A DNA stretch of 64,000 bases from Oncomelania hupensis. Lineage: Eukaryota > Mollusca > Gastropoda > Littorinimorpha > Pomatiopsidae. Of this stretch, positions 34,085-48,544 are shown piece by piece; position 1 is the first letter of the stretch; each line of letters starts with the position of its first letter. Under the pieces are notes generated by a model, which saw only the letters and a list, made by a program, of their open reading frames with translations, searched no databases and was not told where the DNA came from. The stretch is taken from assembly GCA_036898135.1 (NCBI GenBank), contig CM072516.1:60538740-60602739 (forward strand), read 5' to 3'. Made by a program: the position numbers and the translations under genes.

Positions 34085-34922
34085 CTATCCTAACCTATCC
34101 TATCCTATCCTGTCTCGTAACTCGGAGGTCGTAGGGGCACCACAGATGATCGTTTAACCAGCGTACTCCATCTTTCCCTGTCCTCAGCAACCCTGATTGT
34201 TTCGCTCAGTGTCAAACCAGTCGACGTCCATTCTCGAATGTTGTCCTCCCACCTCTTTTTCGGTCTCCCTCTTCTTCTACCTCCTTGCACTGTGCCTTGC
34301 AGGATGGTCTTTGCGAGACCTGATGATCTGATGACGTGGCCATTATCCAATGGCTTGTGTGATGGTCTGTCAGACTTCGTCGTTGGTGATGTGATGGGTA
34401 TATGAAATGCCCAGACGTCTTCTGTAGCACCTCATCTCCATGCTTTGTGTTCTTCGTTGTAGATCTGCTGTGAGAGTCCATGTTTCGCAAACATATATGA
34501 AGATGAAGATGACAAGGGAGCGCAGCAGTCTTACCTGTCTTTCCAAATTGGCTTCAACCTCGCCAGGGCAGCAGTTGTTTGTGCGATCCTGGAGAGGACT
34601 TTCTGTCGGGACCCATTGTCTGATACAATGGCTCCTAAATATTTGAAGCTATGCACTGTGTTGAGGGATTGGCCTTGGACTTTGATGTCCGTGTTGATGC
34701 CATTGGTGTTGTTGTTCATCATTTTGGTCTTCTCTGCACGTATTTTCATTCCATAGGCTCTGGAGGTGGTGTCAAACCTCTGTACCAGCTGTTCAAGTTC
34801 TTGTTCCTCTCCAGCCAATCCATCAATGTCATCCGCAAAATGAAAGTTGGAGATTACTCTTCCCTCTATGCTGACTGTGCCTTCGTGATCTGCAAGGGCA
34901 TCTGACATGATGCGCTCTTAGT
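34085..34922 (-). mobile_element. APE/RT non-LTR element, 5'-truncated, with deletions
   Basis: It starts within MSDALADHEGTVSIEG, retains FHFADDIDGLAGEEQELEQL and FKYLGAIVSDNGSRQK, then has gaps near 34530 and 34345. It ends with the CCTATCCTATCC tail (minus). Copies of this subfamily (A) end CCCCTACGACCTCCGAGTTA. Confidence 0.9.
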
Positions 34923-35174
34923 CTAGGAAGATGTATATATGTATAATTATGTGTGATTTTTGCCTTGTCGAATCGAGTCGGCAATTATCTACTCTTATTG
35001 ACGTTCGATTACTTGATGTGCGCATGCGCTAGAAGTGTACGGGATTCTGATTAAATAAAACATGCACACACATACAAAGGTTTAAATTTAACTGGCTACC
35101 ACAATTTTGTTGATTAAAATAACTGATGCGCTGCAGGTTCGAAGACACGAAACATTTTTAAAACAGTTGCCACA

Positions 35175-35735
<561 letters not shown>

Positions 35736-36049
35736 GCAAAGTACGGTACGCCATTCCTAATATAACCTATTTGACTTTAAGTCATTAGGAAGTACTTTCC
35801 TCTCCGGATCATAGCGAATTGTTGGTTGTTGTTTATCAGGATCACTTCCATTGGCACCCTCTCCCTCCCCTCTAACCCCTGCGTCTCTGTGTGGGACAAA
35901 ATTGTAACCTTTGTGTGTGTTTGTGTGCGTGTGTGTGTGTGTGAGTGTGTGAGTGTCTGTGAGTGTATTCCTTTCTGGTTTCTTAAATAAATATTCACAC
36001 GACAGTTTGCCATTTGCGGAATTTTTTTTAACGAATTGTGTGTACCAAG

Positions 36050-37425
36050 ATCTTTTAGAGTGGAGAGTGGCCTACACCATGGACTCACTAGCTTGTCATC
36101 CCTTCCCCAAAAAGGATAACCTTCGGGAGTGTGAAAATTACCGCACCATCAGCCATCCCAGCTAGGTCCTCCTGAAAATAATACTCAACAGGTTCAAACC
36201 CCAAGCTTAACAAATCATAGCTGAAGAACAAGCAGGATTCACGGAAGGGCGAAGTACGACTGAACAGATTTTAAACTTCAGAATAATCTGCGAGAAATAC
36301 ATACAGCACCAACAACATCTATATCCATGTGTTTGTAGACTTCAAGAAAGCGTTTGACCGAGTCTGGAATGTAGCTCTGTGGGCAACCATGAGAGTGTAC
36401 AACATCAGCCCTAACTTTATTGAAGTCATAAAAAGCCCGTATGACAAGGCTACCAGTGCAGTAGCACTGTACTGGTTCAGGACAACAGTCGGTGTGCGTC
36501 AAGGATGCCTACTCTCTCTTCAACACTTTTCAACATCTTCCTAGAGCGCATCATGTCAGATGCCCTTGTAGATCACGAAGGTACAGTCAGCATAGGGGGT
36601 AGAGCAATCTCCAACCCCCGTTTTGCGGATTACATTGATGGCTTGACTGGAGAGGAACAAGAACTTGAACAGTTGGTACAGAGGCTTGACACCACCTCCA
36701 GAGCCTATGGAATAGAAATAAGTTCATAGAAGACCAAAATGATGATCATCAACACCAATTACATCAACCTGGACATCAAAGTACAAGGCCAATTCCTCAA
36801 CATGGTGCATAGCTTCAAATATTTAGGAGCTATTGTATCAGACAATGGGTCCCGACAGAAAGTCCTCTGCAGGATTGCACAAACAACTGCGGCCCTGAAA
36901 AGGTTAAAGCCTATTTGGAAAGACAGGACCATCAGTCCACATTCCAAGATAAGGCTCCCTTGTCATCTCCATCTTCTTATACACTTGCGAAACATGGACC
37001 CTCACAGCAGAGAGGGTACAAAGAAGAATACAAAGCATGGAGATGAATGCTGCAGAAGACTTCTGGGCATTTCCTATACCCGGCCAGCACATCACCAACA
37101 ACGAAGTCCGACAGACCATCACACAAGCCATTGGACAACACGATGACCTGCTCACAGTGGTGAAGAAATGGAAACTCCGATGGCATGGCCACGTCACCAG
37201 AGAATCTGGCCTACCAAAAGACCATCCTGTAAGGCACGGTGCAAGGAGGCAGAAGAAGAGAGAGACAGAAAAAGAGGTGGGAGGACAACATTCGAGAATG
37301 GACTGGTTTGATACTGAGCGAAGTCATGAGTGTTGCTGAGGACGGGGAAAGATGGAGTACGCTGGTTAAACGATCATCTTTGGCGCCCCAACGACCTTCG
37401 AGTTACGGGATAGGATAGGATAGGA
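36050..37425 (+). mobile_element. APE/RT non-LTR element, 5'-truncated copy (subfamily B)
   Basis: It begins in the RT domain before ECENYRTIS, then EEQAGF, FVDFKKAFDRVWNVAL, GVRQGCLLS and RFADYIDGLTGEEQELEQL (Tyr for the second catalytic Asp). Many indels are present. The tail is GTTACGGGATAGGATAGGA. It lies head-to-tail with 41040-42325, with an inverted copy between. Confidence 0.9.
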
Positions 37426-37861
37426 TGGGTCATGCTGACGCAGTCATTACATTGGTTGGAATTTGGATACCATAATGACGTAGGAAAAAACAACTAACTT
37501 ATTAACAACAGCAATAACATTTTATTTAACCAGGAAAAAACCCACACACAGCACACACCTAAAGTTTGCCATTTGCGGATTGCTTCTGAACAAGCGGTAT
37601 GTGTCGTGGTGATACAGTCATTACAATGGTGTAAATCAGATAACATAATATAATCACGGGGACAAAAATTATCAGTGCTAGATCCTGGAGCGCAAAGTTC
37701 ACTCGCGTCATTTAGGGCATCTGGTACTGTTCAGTGTCTTAATTATGCGAGTGCTTGTGTGAGAGTATGCGTATGATAGCTTTGAGCAGACATTTTAGTT
37801 TGCCAAAAAATAAAAATAAAAATAAAAATAAATAAATAAATAAATAATAATAATAGTAATA

Positions 37862-39961
37862 ATCCTATCCTATCCTGTCCCGTAACCCGTAGGTCGTAGG
37901 GGCACCACAGATGATCGTTTAACCAGCATACTCCATCTTTCTCTGTCCTCAGCAGCCCTGATTGCTTCGCTCAGTGTCAAACCAGTCCATTCTCGAATGT
38001 TGTCCTCTCACCTCTTTTTCGGTCTCCCTCTTCTTCTACCTCCTTGCACTGTGCTTTGCAGAATAGTCTTTGCAAGGCCTTATGATCTGGTGACGTGGCC
38101 ATACCGTCGGAGTTTCCATTTCTTCACCACTGTGAGCAGGTCATCGTGTTGTCCAATGGCTTGTGTGATGGTCTGTCGGACTTCGTCGTTGGTGATGTGT
38201 TGGGTATAGGAAATGCCCAGAAGTCTTCTGTAGAACCTCATCTTCATGCTTTGTATTCTTCGTTGGAGATCTGCTGTGAGGGTCCATGCTTCGCAAGCAT
38301 ATAGGAAGATGATGACAAGGGAGCGCAGCAATCTTACTTTGGAATGTAGACCGATGGTCCTGTCTTTCCAAATGGACAAGGGAGCGCAGCAATCTTACTT
38401 TGGAATGTAGACCGATGGTCCTGTCTTTCCAAATGGGCTTCAAACTTGTCAGGGCAGCAGTTGTTTGTGGGATCCTGGAGATGACTTCCTGTCGGGACCC
38501 ATTGTCTAATACAATGGCTCCTAAATATTTGAAGCTATGCACTGTGTTGAGGGATTAGCCTTGGACTTTGATGTCCGTGTTGATGCCATTGGTGTTGTTG
38601 GTCAGCATTTTGGTCTTCTCTGCACTTATTTCCATTCCATAGACTCTGGAGGTGGTGTCAAGCCTCTGTACCAGCTGTTCAAGTTCTTGTTCCTCTCCAG
38701 CCAATCCATCAATGTCATCCGCAAAACGAAGATTGGAGATTGCTCTACCCCCTATGCTGACTGTGCCTTCATGATCTGCAAGAGCATCTGACATGATGCG
38801 CTCTAGGAAGATGTTGAAGAGTGTTGGAGAGAGTAGGCATCCTTGACGCACACCGATTGTTCTCCTGAACCAGTTCCCGATGGCGCTGTTGTGGAGGACT
38901 GCACTGGTATCCTTGTCATACAGGCTTTTGATGACTTCAATAATTTTAGGGTTGATGTTGTACACTTTCATTGTTGCCCATAGAGCTGCATGCCAGACTC
39001 GGTCAAACGCCTTCTTGAAGTCTATGAATACATGATATAGATGTTGTTGGTGCTGTAAGTATTTCTCACAGATTACTCTTAGATTGAAAATCTGTTCAGT
39101 GGTACTTCGCCCTGCCCTGAATCCTGCTTGTACTTCAGCTATGATTTGTTCAGCTTGGGGTTTCAACCTGTTGAGTATTATTTTCAGGAGGACCTTGCTG
39201 GGATGGCTGATGAGGCTGATGGTGCGGTAATTTTCACACTCCTGAAGGTTACCTTTTTTGGGAAGAGTGATGACAAGCGACTGGGTCCATGGTATAGGCC
39301 ACTCCCCACTCTGCCAGACCTTGATACAGATAATGGTGAGGGCATCAATCATCGCTTCTCCTGCTTGTAGCAGTTCCGCGGATATGTTGTCCACTCCCGC
39401 TGACTTCCCTTTCTTTAGCGATTGCACTGCTGCCTCAACTTCTTCCCGGAGAAATGGGAGGATTTCTTCTTCTTCTCTGTTCTCGGGACATGCTAGAACT
39501 GATGGGTCTCCATTTGGTGTATGGTTGTAAAGGTCAGAGCAGTACTCTGTCCATCTGTCCATCTGTCCAAGACTTCTTGTTCTTCTGTAAGGCATATGCA
39601 AGACTTGCTTTGGATCGTGAAGACTTTGGGCTGTTTGACACTTGTCAACCGCTTCACAGTCTGCTAGGCCTTCTTGCTGTTGTTCTTGTTCAGACTGTTC
39701 TCTATTTCCTGGCATTGATCTTCTATCCAGTTCTCCTTTGCTGTGTGCATGCCTTTTCGGATGTCATTGTTGATTTTTCGGTAGACATCAGCTCCCTGTA
39801 ATGTGTTCTTTTTCTTTTTTTTATCTCTCTTCCATTATCACACAGATCCAAAAGTTCAGGTGTGATCCACGGCTTCTTCTTTGGTCGGTGCTTGCCAAGG
39901 ATCTCAGTGGTGGCATCTGTCACAGCTGCGTTGAAGGTGGTGGTCATGGTGTTGACATCTA
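37862..39961 (-). mobile_element. APE/RT non-LTR element with nearly intact RT
   Basis: An open frame of 386 codons (38555-39715) covers SAGVDNISAELLQAG, ITLPKKGNLQECENYRTIS, FIDFKKAFDRVWHAAL, GVRQGCLLSPTLFNIF and NLRFADDIDGLAGEE, so all RT motifs are unbroken. It stops at a single TAA for Gln in VQGQSLNT. A 61 bp tandem duplication (38314-38374 / 38375-38435) breaks the C-terminal part. The 5' end is truncated in the post-endonuclease linker at about 39961. The tail is at 37862 (TCCTATCCTATCCTGTCCC). Confidence 0.93.
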
Positions 39962-41030
<1,069 letters not shown>

Positions 41031-41039
41031 CATTGAAAA

Positions 41040-42325
41040 GTATCTGGCATCCCATCCTGAAAATAATATTCAACAGGTTACAACCCCAAACTGAACAATT
41101 CATAGCTGAAGAACAAGCAGGGTTCATGGCAGAGCGAAGTACCACTGAACAGATTTTCAACCTCAGAATAATCTGTGAGGAATACCTACAGCACCAACAA
41201 CATCTATATCATGTGTTCGTAGACTTCAACAAGGCGTTTGACCGTGTCTGGATTGCAGCTCTGTGGGCAACCATGAGAGTTTACAACATCAGCCCTAAAA
41301 TTATTGAAGTCATCAAAATCTGTATGACAAGGCTACCAGTGCAGTCCTCCATAACAGCTCCATCGGAAACTGGTTCAGAACAACAATCGATGTGCGTCAA
41401 GAATGCATACTCTATCCAACTCTCTTCAACAACTTCATAGAGCGCATCATGTCTGATGCCCTTGCAGATCACGCCGGCACATTCAGCATAGGGGGAAGGA
41501 CAATCTCCAACCTTCGTTTTACCGATGATATTGATGGATTGGCTGGAGAGGAAAAATAACTTGAACAGCTGGTACAGAGGTTTGACATCACCTCCAGAGC
41601 CTATGGAATGGAAATAAGTACAGTGAAGGCCAAAATGATGACCAACTACACCAATGGCATCAACACGGACATCAAAGTCCAAGGCCAATCCCTCAACACA
41701 GTGCATAGCTTCAAATATTTAGGAACCATTGTATCAGACAATGGGTCCCGACAGGAAGTCCTCTCCAGGATCGCACAAACAACTGCTGCCCTGACAAGGT
41801 TGAAGCCCATTTGGAAAGACAGGACCATCAGTCTACATTCCAAGGTAAGACTGCTGCGCTCCCTTGTCTTCTCCATCTTTTTATATGCTTGCGAAACATG
41901 GACCCTCACTGCAGATCTACAACGAAGAATACAAATTAAGCATGGAGATGAGGTGTTACAGAAGACTTCTGGGCATTTCCTATACCCAGCACATCACCAA
42001 CGACGATAGACCATCACACAAGCCATTGGACAACACGATGACCTGCTCACAGTTGTGAACACAAGGAAACCCCGATGGTACGGCCACGTCACCAGATCAT
42101 CAGACCTTGCAAAGACCATCCTGCAATGCACAGTGCAAGGAGGTAGAAGAAGAGGAAGATCGAACAAGAGGTGGGAGGACAACATTCGAGAATGGTCTGG
42201 TTTGACACTGAGCGAAGCCATGAGGGTTGCTGAGGACAGAGAAAGATGGAGTACGCTGGTTAAACGATCATCTGTGGTGCCCCTACGACCTCTTGAGTTA
42301 CGGGATAGGATAGGATAGGATTGAA
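41040..42325 (+). mobile_element. APE/RT non-LTR element, 5'-truncated copy
   Basis: It begins at LKIIFNRLQPQTEQFIAEEQ, then FVDFNKAFDRVWIAAL, and after small deletions TSFTDDIDGLAGEE-like sequence (FTDD for FADD), GQSLNTVHSFKYLGTIVSDN and RRGRSNKRWEDNIREW. The tail is GTTACGGGATAGGATAGGAT. Several frameshifts make it inactive. Confidence 0.9.
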
Positions 42326-42334
42326 AAGTGTTTC

Positions 42335-42429
<95 letters not shown>

Positions 42430-42508
42430 TAATTATTATTATTATTATTATTATTATATTAATAATAATAATAATAATAATTATTATTATTATTATTATT
42501 ATTATTAT
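42335..42508. repeat. (TAA)n / (ATT)n compound microsatellite
   Basis: Alternating blocks of AAT and ATT units directly follow the LINE tail. The blocks are mutually complementary. Confidence 0.95.
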
Positions 42509-42680
42509 GGATGCTATAAGCGCCCTATTCCTAAATCAGACTTAAAGCGCCGCGATCTGTAATTAAAATGCAGTCTCCCATGTTATATACACAACAAACG
42601 CACATTCACCACTCAGACATGTATTAAGGCAAGTCTAGCTAATAGAAGACGGAAAGGAAATCGAATAGACCTGCTACGTT
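42505..42680 (+). repeat. R5 interspersed unit, copy 1 (~170 bp)
   Basis: It shares GGATGCTATAAGCGCC, TTATTCCTAAATCAG, ACACAACAAAC-CACATTCA and GACGGAAAGGA-AT with 54985-55160. Both copies follow AT-rich trinucleotide repeats. Confidence 0.75.
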
Positions 42681-42810
42681 TGCAGTTCAGAATTCAAGCT
42701 TCGATATTAGTTAATTTCATTTTCAACAGATAAATACATTCACCTGAACTGTGTACAACACGCACAGGCCTCGATGATCAGTGCAAACGCATTATGGCCA
42801 CAGACTGACA

Positions 42811-42872
<62 letters not shown>

Positions 42873-42928
42873 CACACACACCCACCCACACGCACCCACA
42901 CACCCACACACACACACACACACACACG
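42811..42928. repeat. (CT)n then (CA)n microsatellite
   Basis: CT dinucleotides pass into CA and CCCA units. Confidence 0.95.
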
Positions 42929-42999
42929 TACATTATTCAGCCAAATGACAACAGTTACATTGCATATGGAAATCGATCAACTTCATGCATGTGGCATGG

Positions 43000-43353
43000 T
43001 AAAAAAAAAAGGTAAAGGTAGTCCCATAGCCTTGTGGCCGTAGGGGAGCGTGATGTTGGAGATCACACTTATCTTGGGCCAGCGTAATAAGGGTGATGCA
43101 AAGTCGCTATTGTGTCCGGGGACGGTAATCTACCCACTGAAGTGAACAGGGTGATGCCCATCTCTCTCCCTCGCTGCTTTACCTTCCCCACCCTTAAGAG
43201 AGTAGGTACTCAGTCACAGTTGAGTCCACTGGGGGCGTTGTAATTTGTCGCTTCACGTTTTGCGGTCACCCATCCAAGTGCTAACCGCACTGGACGGTGC
43301 TTAACTTGCGACACAGTAGCGAGTGCTCCAACCACTGCGCTATCCGACACCCC
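43000..43353 (-). mobile_element. SINE with chimeric tRNA/5S rRNA-like head, copy 2
   Basis: Read on minus, it begins GGGTGTCGGATAGCGCAGTG, then AAGTTAAGCACCGTCCAGTG and GGTTAGCACTTGGATGGGTG, and ends in the GGGACTACCTTTACC tail. A ~50 bp insertion (about 43101-43150) containing GTGTCCGGGGACGG is flanked by GGGTGATGC direct repeats. That insertion matches the CCGTCCCCGGACAC motif repeated at 29815 and 30310. Confidence 0.8.
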
Positions 43354-43354
43354 T

Positions 43355-44480
43355 GTGTGTCCTGACCGGGCCAAAATCTTCTAAAATCAGTCCTATTGCA
43401 ATAACATGACGAGAATACAGTTTGACGTGAACTGGGCTGTAAATCTTACAACAAAGAATCGGTTTAGAGACGCGACGAATATAACAAATGCAAACACACA
43501 TTTTGGCCACTAATAACCGTCGACTACAGCTACAACAAATTTCGGCATATCTCATATTCAGATTCGGGTGCCTATTCCGAACCGGAGGCGTCATGCAGCG
43601 TGGCTGAGACTTGACGCTCACAGACGCATTAATTTAACCAAGAAGAGTGGATCCTCGTTAGAATAGGGGTAGCGGAAAAAGAATTAGTGCAGCAAACTAT
43701 GCTATCCATTCTTCTTGAGTAATGCGCTTGTGCTACGCTGTATGTATTGGGGTAGGCCTAAGCAGACTCGGCTACTCTGTATTTGGCCAGAGATGAAAGG
43801 CCTGTACTGTCCAAATGACCTTGAATGATGAGCTGCTTTCCTCACTCGCTCAAGACTGTTGAGGCCTACTACACTGCAGAAGATCGATACAAATTCCATT
43901 TCACTGGCGTTGTGGCACAGGCCATAGGAGCTATTTTGGGTTTATAGCGGATGTGCTAGAAAATAGGCCAGGCAACCTGTGTTAAATTTGGTTCGAGAAA
44001 TCTTGAGTACTTTAAACCGGGAAGAAAATAAAAGTGAAGTTATATAGTACAAGTAGGCCCTAAGGTCAATTTGCTCAGTCGCAGGGCGAGGACATCATGC
44101 TGGCAACAAAGTACATCATGGTAGGATCAGCGAAATGTGTTGCAGTGGTACGAAGGAAGACGTGGTAGCCTATTATATTTCAGCAGGCCTATACGTACGT
44201 TGTGGTACCGGTGTGACATCGTCAAAGTTCCTAGTATCTTATTTCGGCTGGGAGCGACTGTGAGCATGAATAGCTAGCAGCATGATTGTGATCGTCTGAA
44301 GAAGGTAGGTAGAACTATCTACCGTTCCGTCAAGGTCGACTCCTGTGATTGTACCCCGCGTCGAAACCGGAATTATGTGTTTTTAGGCAGCTAGACATTA
44401 TACAAATAGGCTAATATAGTAATTCTATACTAATTATCTTTCAGTTGTTGTTTTAAACAGTATTGTGTAGGACTAGTATA
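43355..44480. other. Intergenic, no gene recognised
   Basis: Two frames of 65-93 codons on the minus strand show no known domain. The sequence is unique within the window. Confidence 0.35.
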
Positions 44481-44482
44481 CG

Positions 44483-45015
44483 GAGTGCCGGATAGCGCTG
44501 TGGTTGGAGCACTCGCTACTGTGTCGCAAGTTAAGCACCGTCCAGTGCGGTAAGGTTAGCACTTGGATGGGTGACGCAAAATGTGAAGCGATAAATAACA
44601 ACGCCCCCAGTTGACTCAACTGTGACTGAGTACCTACTCTCTTAAGGGTGGGGAAGGTAAAGCAGCGAGGAGGTCCCATCGCCGTAGCTGAAGTGGTAGA
44701 GCGTTCGCCTGGCACACCGATGACCCAAGTTCGAATCCCGTGGTGGGCGATATAAAATGTGGCCACTTTCACTGTCCATTTTAGCATTATGATTGCTCTG
44801 ATGGTTCAGTGTTGATTCAGGTCCCTACCCCTCTTTCCCTGGGATGGTTATCCCCGTCTGCCATATCGCCAATGGTGGGTGTAGACGTTAAACAACAATG
44901 ATCATTCATTCAGCAGCGAGGGAGAGAGATGGGCATCACCCTCATTACGCTGGCCCAAGATTAGTGTGATCTCCAACATCACGCTCCCCTACGGCCACAA
45001 GGCTATGGGACCATC
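44483..45015 (+). mobile_element. SINE with chimeric tRNA/5S rRNA-like head, copy 3, interrupted
   Basis: The head is GGATAGCGCTGTGGTTGGAG, then AAGTTAAGCACCGTCCAGTG and GGTTAGCACTTGGATGGGTG. The body is split at AGCAGCGAGG by a 241 bp tRNA-SINE, then resumes GGAGAGAGATGGGCATCACC. Its tail (ACCACCACCACA) differs from the CTTTAC tail of the other copies. Confidence 0.82.
44671..44911 (+). mobile_element. tRNA-derived SINE (family S2), full-length, nested
   Basis: It is a 241 bp insertion with a perfect 10 bp target duplication AGCAGCGAGG (44661-44670 and 44912-44921). The head has an A box (TAGCTGAAGTGGTAGAGCG) and a B box (AGTTCGAATCC), with ATCGCC/GGCGAT able to form an acceptor-like stem. 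The anticodon arm is degenerate. The body contains CCCTGGGATGGTTATCCCCG and ends in a CATT-repeat tail. Confidence 0.9.
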
Positions 45016-47003
45016 TTCACCACCACCACATACGGGACCTTGGTCTCACTTTTTCCACAAGGATAGCCTGTAAACATGTAGGCTAAGCATGCATGTATCA
45101 TCATATTCATTCCACATTTGCATTGTGATGCTTCCATCGATCAAAGTATACTATAGCTGCATGCAACAAATCCGAAAGCCTTCTTCGGGTTCTTTTACAA
45201 GCACCTGCGTGAATAAGTTAACTGATAGGTCGGGATACATATTTTATACCAGTATTGTCCCCATTTTTACACAGAGAAATATGACCTTAAAAATCTTGCA
45301 TTTTGTATCTTGGATTGTACTATTATATTATAAGAATGTAGAGAAGCCACGCTATCTCGTATTCCTAAACGAGCGCCTGTGGTTCGCAGTGTATCAGTCA
45401 CAAAGAAAATATATTGATTTTTGCTATTAACTTTTTTTTTTTTCATTTGCACATGTTTATGTCAGGTGCCTATACTTCGAGGTACAGTTTCAGTGCGTGG
45501 CATGGAACACAGCAAAAAGACGAATTGATCGCTGCGATATTTATATATGTTGGCAAGATTCATACACACTTAATTTTGTTTTGACACAATGACGGATGGA
45601 CTCAATACATATAGATCCGTCATGATAAGTTGCACACGCTTCTCGTGAATGTGCAGTGAGCATGTTTAAAATATCATTGGAACATTTATAACTACGACAA
45701 GCTCTTTAAGGTCAAAATGTTTTTTAATTTCTTTTTATGTCAGTGGGAGTGTTTAGCTGCGTTGTCGATGCCTAAATGTGATTGCAACATTTGATAACAA
45801 TTGTACAAGGTTTTGCAAAGGGAACAACGACAAAAGGGATCCCACGAACGAATGCATTATAATATGTGTGCGAATGCATAGTCCGGCTCACCACCGTATA
45901 CTTTTTGACTTTTGATTAGCTCGTTATAAATGTAATTTGTTTGTTGTTCAATTCAGTTCCTAAAGTTTACGTCTGTTCACTCCAAAGTGATATTAGGAAA
46001 CTACAAACGTAAGTTTTACAAATTAAATAAATATCATAATTTGTGCACTTCAGTTTTGTTTGTTGTTGTTGTTGTTGGTGTTGGTGGTGGTGGTGGTGGT
46101 GGTGGTTATTATAATGGATCCTCCAGCGATGCTTTGATATACTGTGGACGACAGAAAAATGTTAGTACAAACTTTGATTATAGCTTTTAAAATTAATGTG
46201 AGATGTCTTTCTTATAGGTTTCCCTCGGGTATAAAACTACTCGTATACGACCGCGCCTATATTTGCTTTGCTGGTAATTTAAAATTAATATTGCACACAT
46301 AGGCAATAGCATAAACTAATACATAAGGCCTACTCGATAGTGGGTCTAATAAACCACAGCTCGCCATAAGCTGCTGCATGTGATTCGATATATTTATTCA
46401 GCCATTACTCATCCGCTATCACAGAAACATTATTAGTCACCTATCTGCACGATCTGTGTGTGTAGGTGTGTGTGTGTGTGTTTGTGTGTGTCTGTTTGTG
46501 TGTGTATACGTGTATAACCGCACAACTGGGGATTTTTTCATATAAACGTGGTAACAAATGGGGTAGTTGAAAACAATTTGGGAAGCAAAAAGCTTCCCCA
46601 GTTTGAATAACATATTTTCCACTCGAAAACAGTATAGCACAACCATAAATATATCGAGAAATCGCATCTTCCCAATTTTTTTTTTTAATGGGTAGAAAAG
46701 TGTGTAACGTGTGTAGTAAGCTGCGCTACGAACAAAATCAAGTTTAAAGGGCAGATTACCCCTCAGTCGTGTACGTCATTCAAAAATCTACTTAATTCTT
46801 ATCAAACACAACATTTGATTAGTGAATATCCCAGAGAAAAAGACAATTCTCCACTTGTACCCTATTTTGATAACATTCCCGATTGATCAGCTTATAAACG
46901 TGTGCGTGTGTTGGTGTGTCAATCAATCTTTAATTTAACGTCTCTTCACACATTTAGGTGATATTAGACATTAAAAATGTAACTATTAAAACACTTTAAC
47001 TAT
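45016..47003. other. Intergenic, no gene recognised
   Basis: It includes a GTT/GGT repeat (46061-46105), a GT tract (46455-46505) and AT-rich unique DNA. The 113-codon frame at 45089 shows no domain. Confidence 0.35.
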
Positions 47004-47275
47004 TTCAAAACATAATTTCAAAACAGTCTATAACAGTCTACCAACAGGAGATTTAGCAATAACTTTCACAACGTCTGTAACATTTGGATAACACGTTTTG
47101 GTGATAGTAGACAAGATAAGATAAGAATATTTATTTACCAAGTAAAAAACGTTACAAGGATTTTGGTGTGGCATGTTACATATTTCAAAACATAATTTCA
47201 AAACAAACAGTCTATAAGAGTCTACCAACAGGAGATTTAGCAATAACTTTCACAATGTCTGTAACATTTGGATGA
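47004..47275 (+). repeat. Direct repeat, two ~90 bp units
   Basis: TTTCAAAACATAATTTCAAA, then GTCTACCAACAGGAGATTTA and AGCAATAACTTTCACAA, occur at 47004-47090 and 47182-47273. The intervening DNA contains AAGATAAGATAAGAATATTT, a terminus motif also seen inverted at 53303-53330. Confidence 0.85.
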
Positions 47276-47534
47276 TATAGAACCATGTCTACAGAATGTC
47301 CATATTTAGTTATACTAAGTCCATTTACTTTGAAGTTGGTGTGTGTGTGTGTGTGGTTATCACCTACACTTTCAATCTCTTGTTATATGAGAATGGTCAC
47401 TGTCATGAAACTGCCTTGATTTTTGTGTGTTATTTTTCAATGGATTTTAACAAAAAAATCAAGAGACTGCTGCCAGTTACTTTTCCTCTTTATTTTCTGT
47501 CATTGTGAGAAGAGTTGTCAGGACAAAACTGCTG

Positions 47535-47995
47535 CTCTCATAAGGTTCCTATGTGCTTGCGAAACATGGACTCTCACAGCAGACCTACAATGAAGAAAAG
47601 CATGGGGATGAGGTGCTACAGAAGACTTTTGGGCATTTCCTATACCCAGCACATTACCAACGACGAAGTCCGACAGGCCATCACTCAAGCCAATGGACAA
47701 CACGATGACATGCTCACAGTGGTGAAGAAACGGAAACTCCGATAGTATGGCCACGTCACCAGAGCATCAGGCCTTCCAAAGACCACCCTGCAAAGCACGG
47801 CGCAAGGAGGCAGAAGAAGAGGGAGACCGAAAAAGAGTTGGGGGGGGGGGTGGGAGACAACATTCGAGAATGGACCTTTTTGGCACTGAGCGAACCCTTG
47901 AGGGTTGCTGAGGACAGAGAAAGATATGTAGTACGCTGGTTAAACGATCATCTGTGGTGCCCCAACGACTTTTGAGTTACGAGATAGGATAGGAT
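47535..47995 (+). mobile_element. APE/RT non-LTR element, 3' fragment (subfamily B)
   Basis: It begins near CACEAWTLTAD-like sequence, then GMRCYRRLLGISYTQHITND, VVKKRKL and GGRRRGRPKKS, and ends GAGTTACGAGATAGGATAGG. A G-run insertion (47838-47847) disrupts the basic motif. Confidence 0.88.
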
Positions 47996-48330
47996 AGGAG
48001 ACGAGTTGGAACACGAAAATCAAGATAAACTACAGATACGTTCGGAATTATTTTATTTTAATTTTATTTTAGTGTAAAATTATACCTGAACTGTTTGTTA
48101 TAAATATAATCCAGTTTCCAAATATATGCATTATGCGCACAGCAAGTAACTATGGAAGTGCATTCAAGCCTAAACTGCAATGCCCCTTCCCAGTCCTTGT
48201 TAGACTTCAGGGGCGGATCAGAGTAAATGCCCGGAGGGAGGCACTTCCATTTTTTTAAATTTTTTATCCGGTATGCAGATTCGTGCTTGCACTCAAACAC
48301 AGTAAAAGAAAGGTTGACATGAGTGTGGTT

Positions 48331-48447
<117 letters not shown>

Positions 48448-48544
48448 AACACGTGCGTGTTTCGTGTGAAATTAGAAATTAGTTGTGAGGAAAAAAAAAG
48501 AAAAAAGGTTGACACATTGGCCCACAGCTAGAACACTTACTTTC

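Noticed and set aside
45089..45430. 113-codon frame
   Set aside because: No recognisable motif, and composition like the surrounding non-coding DNA.
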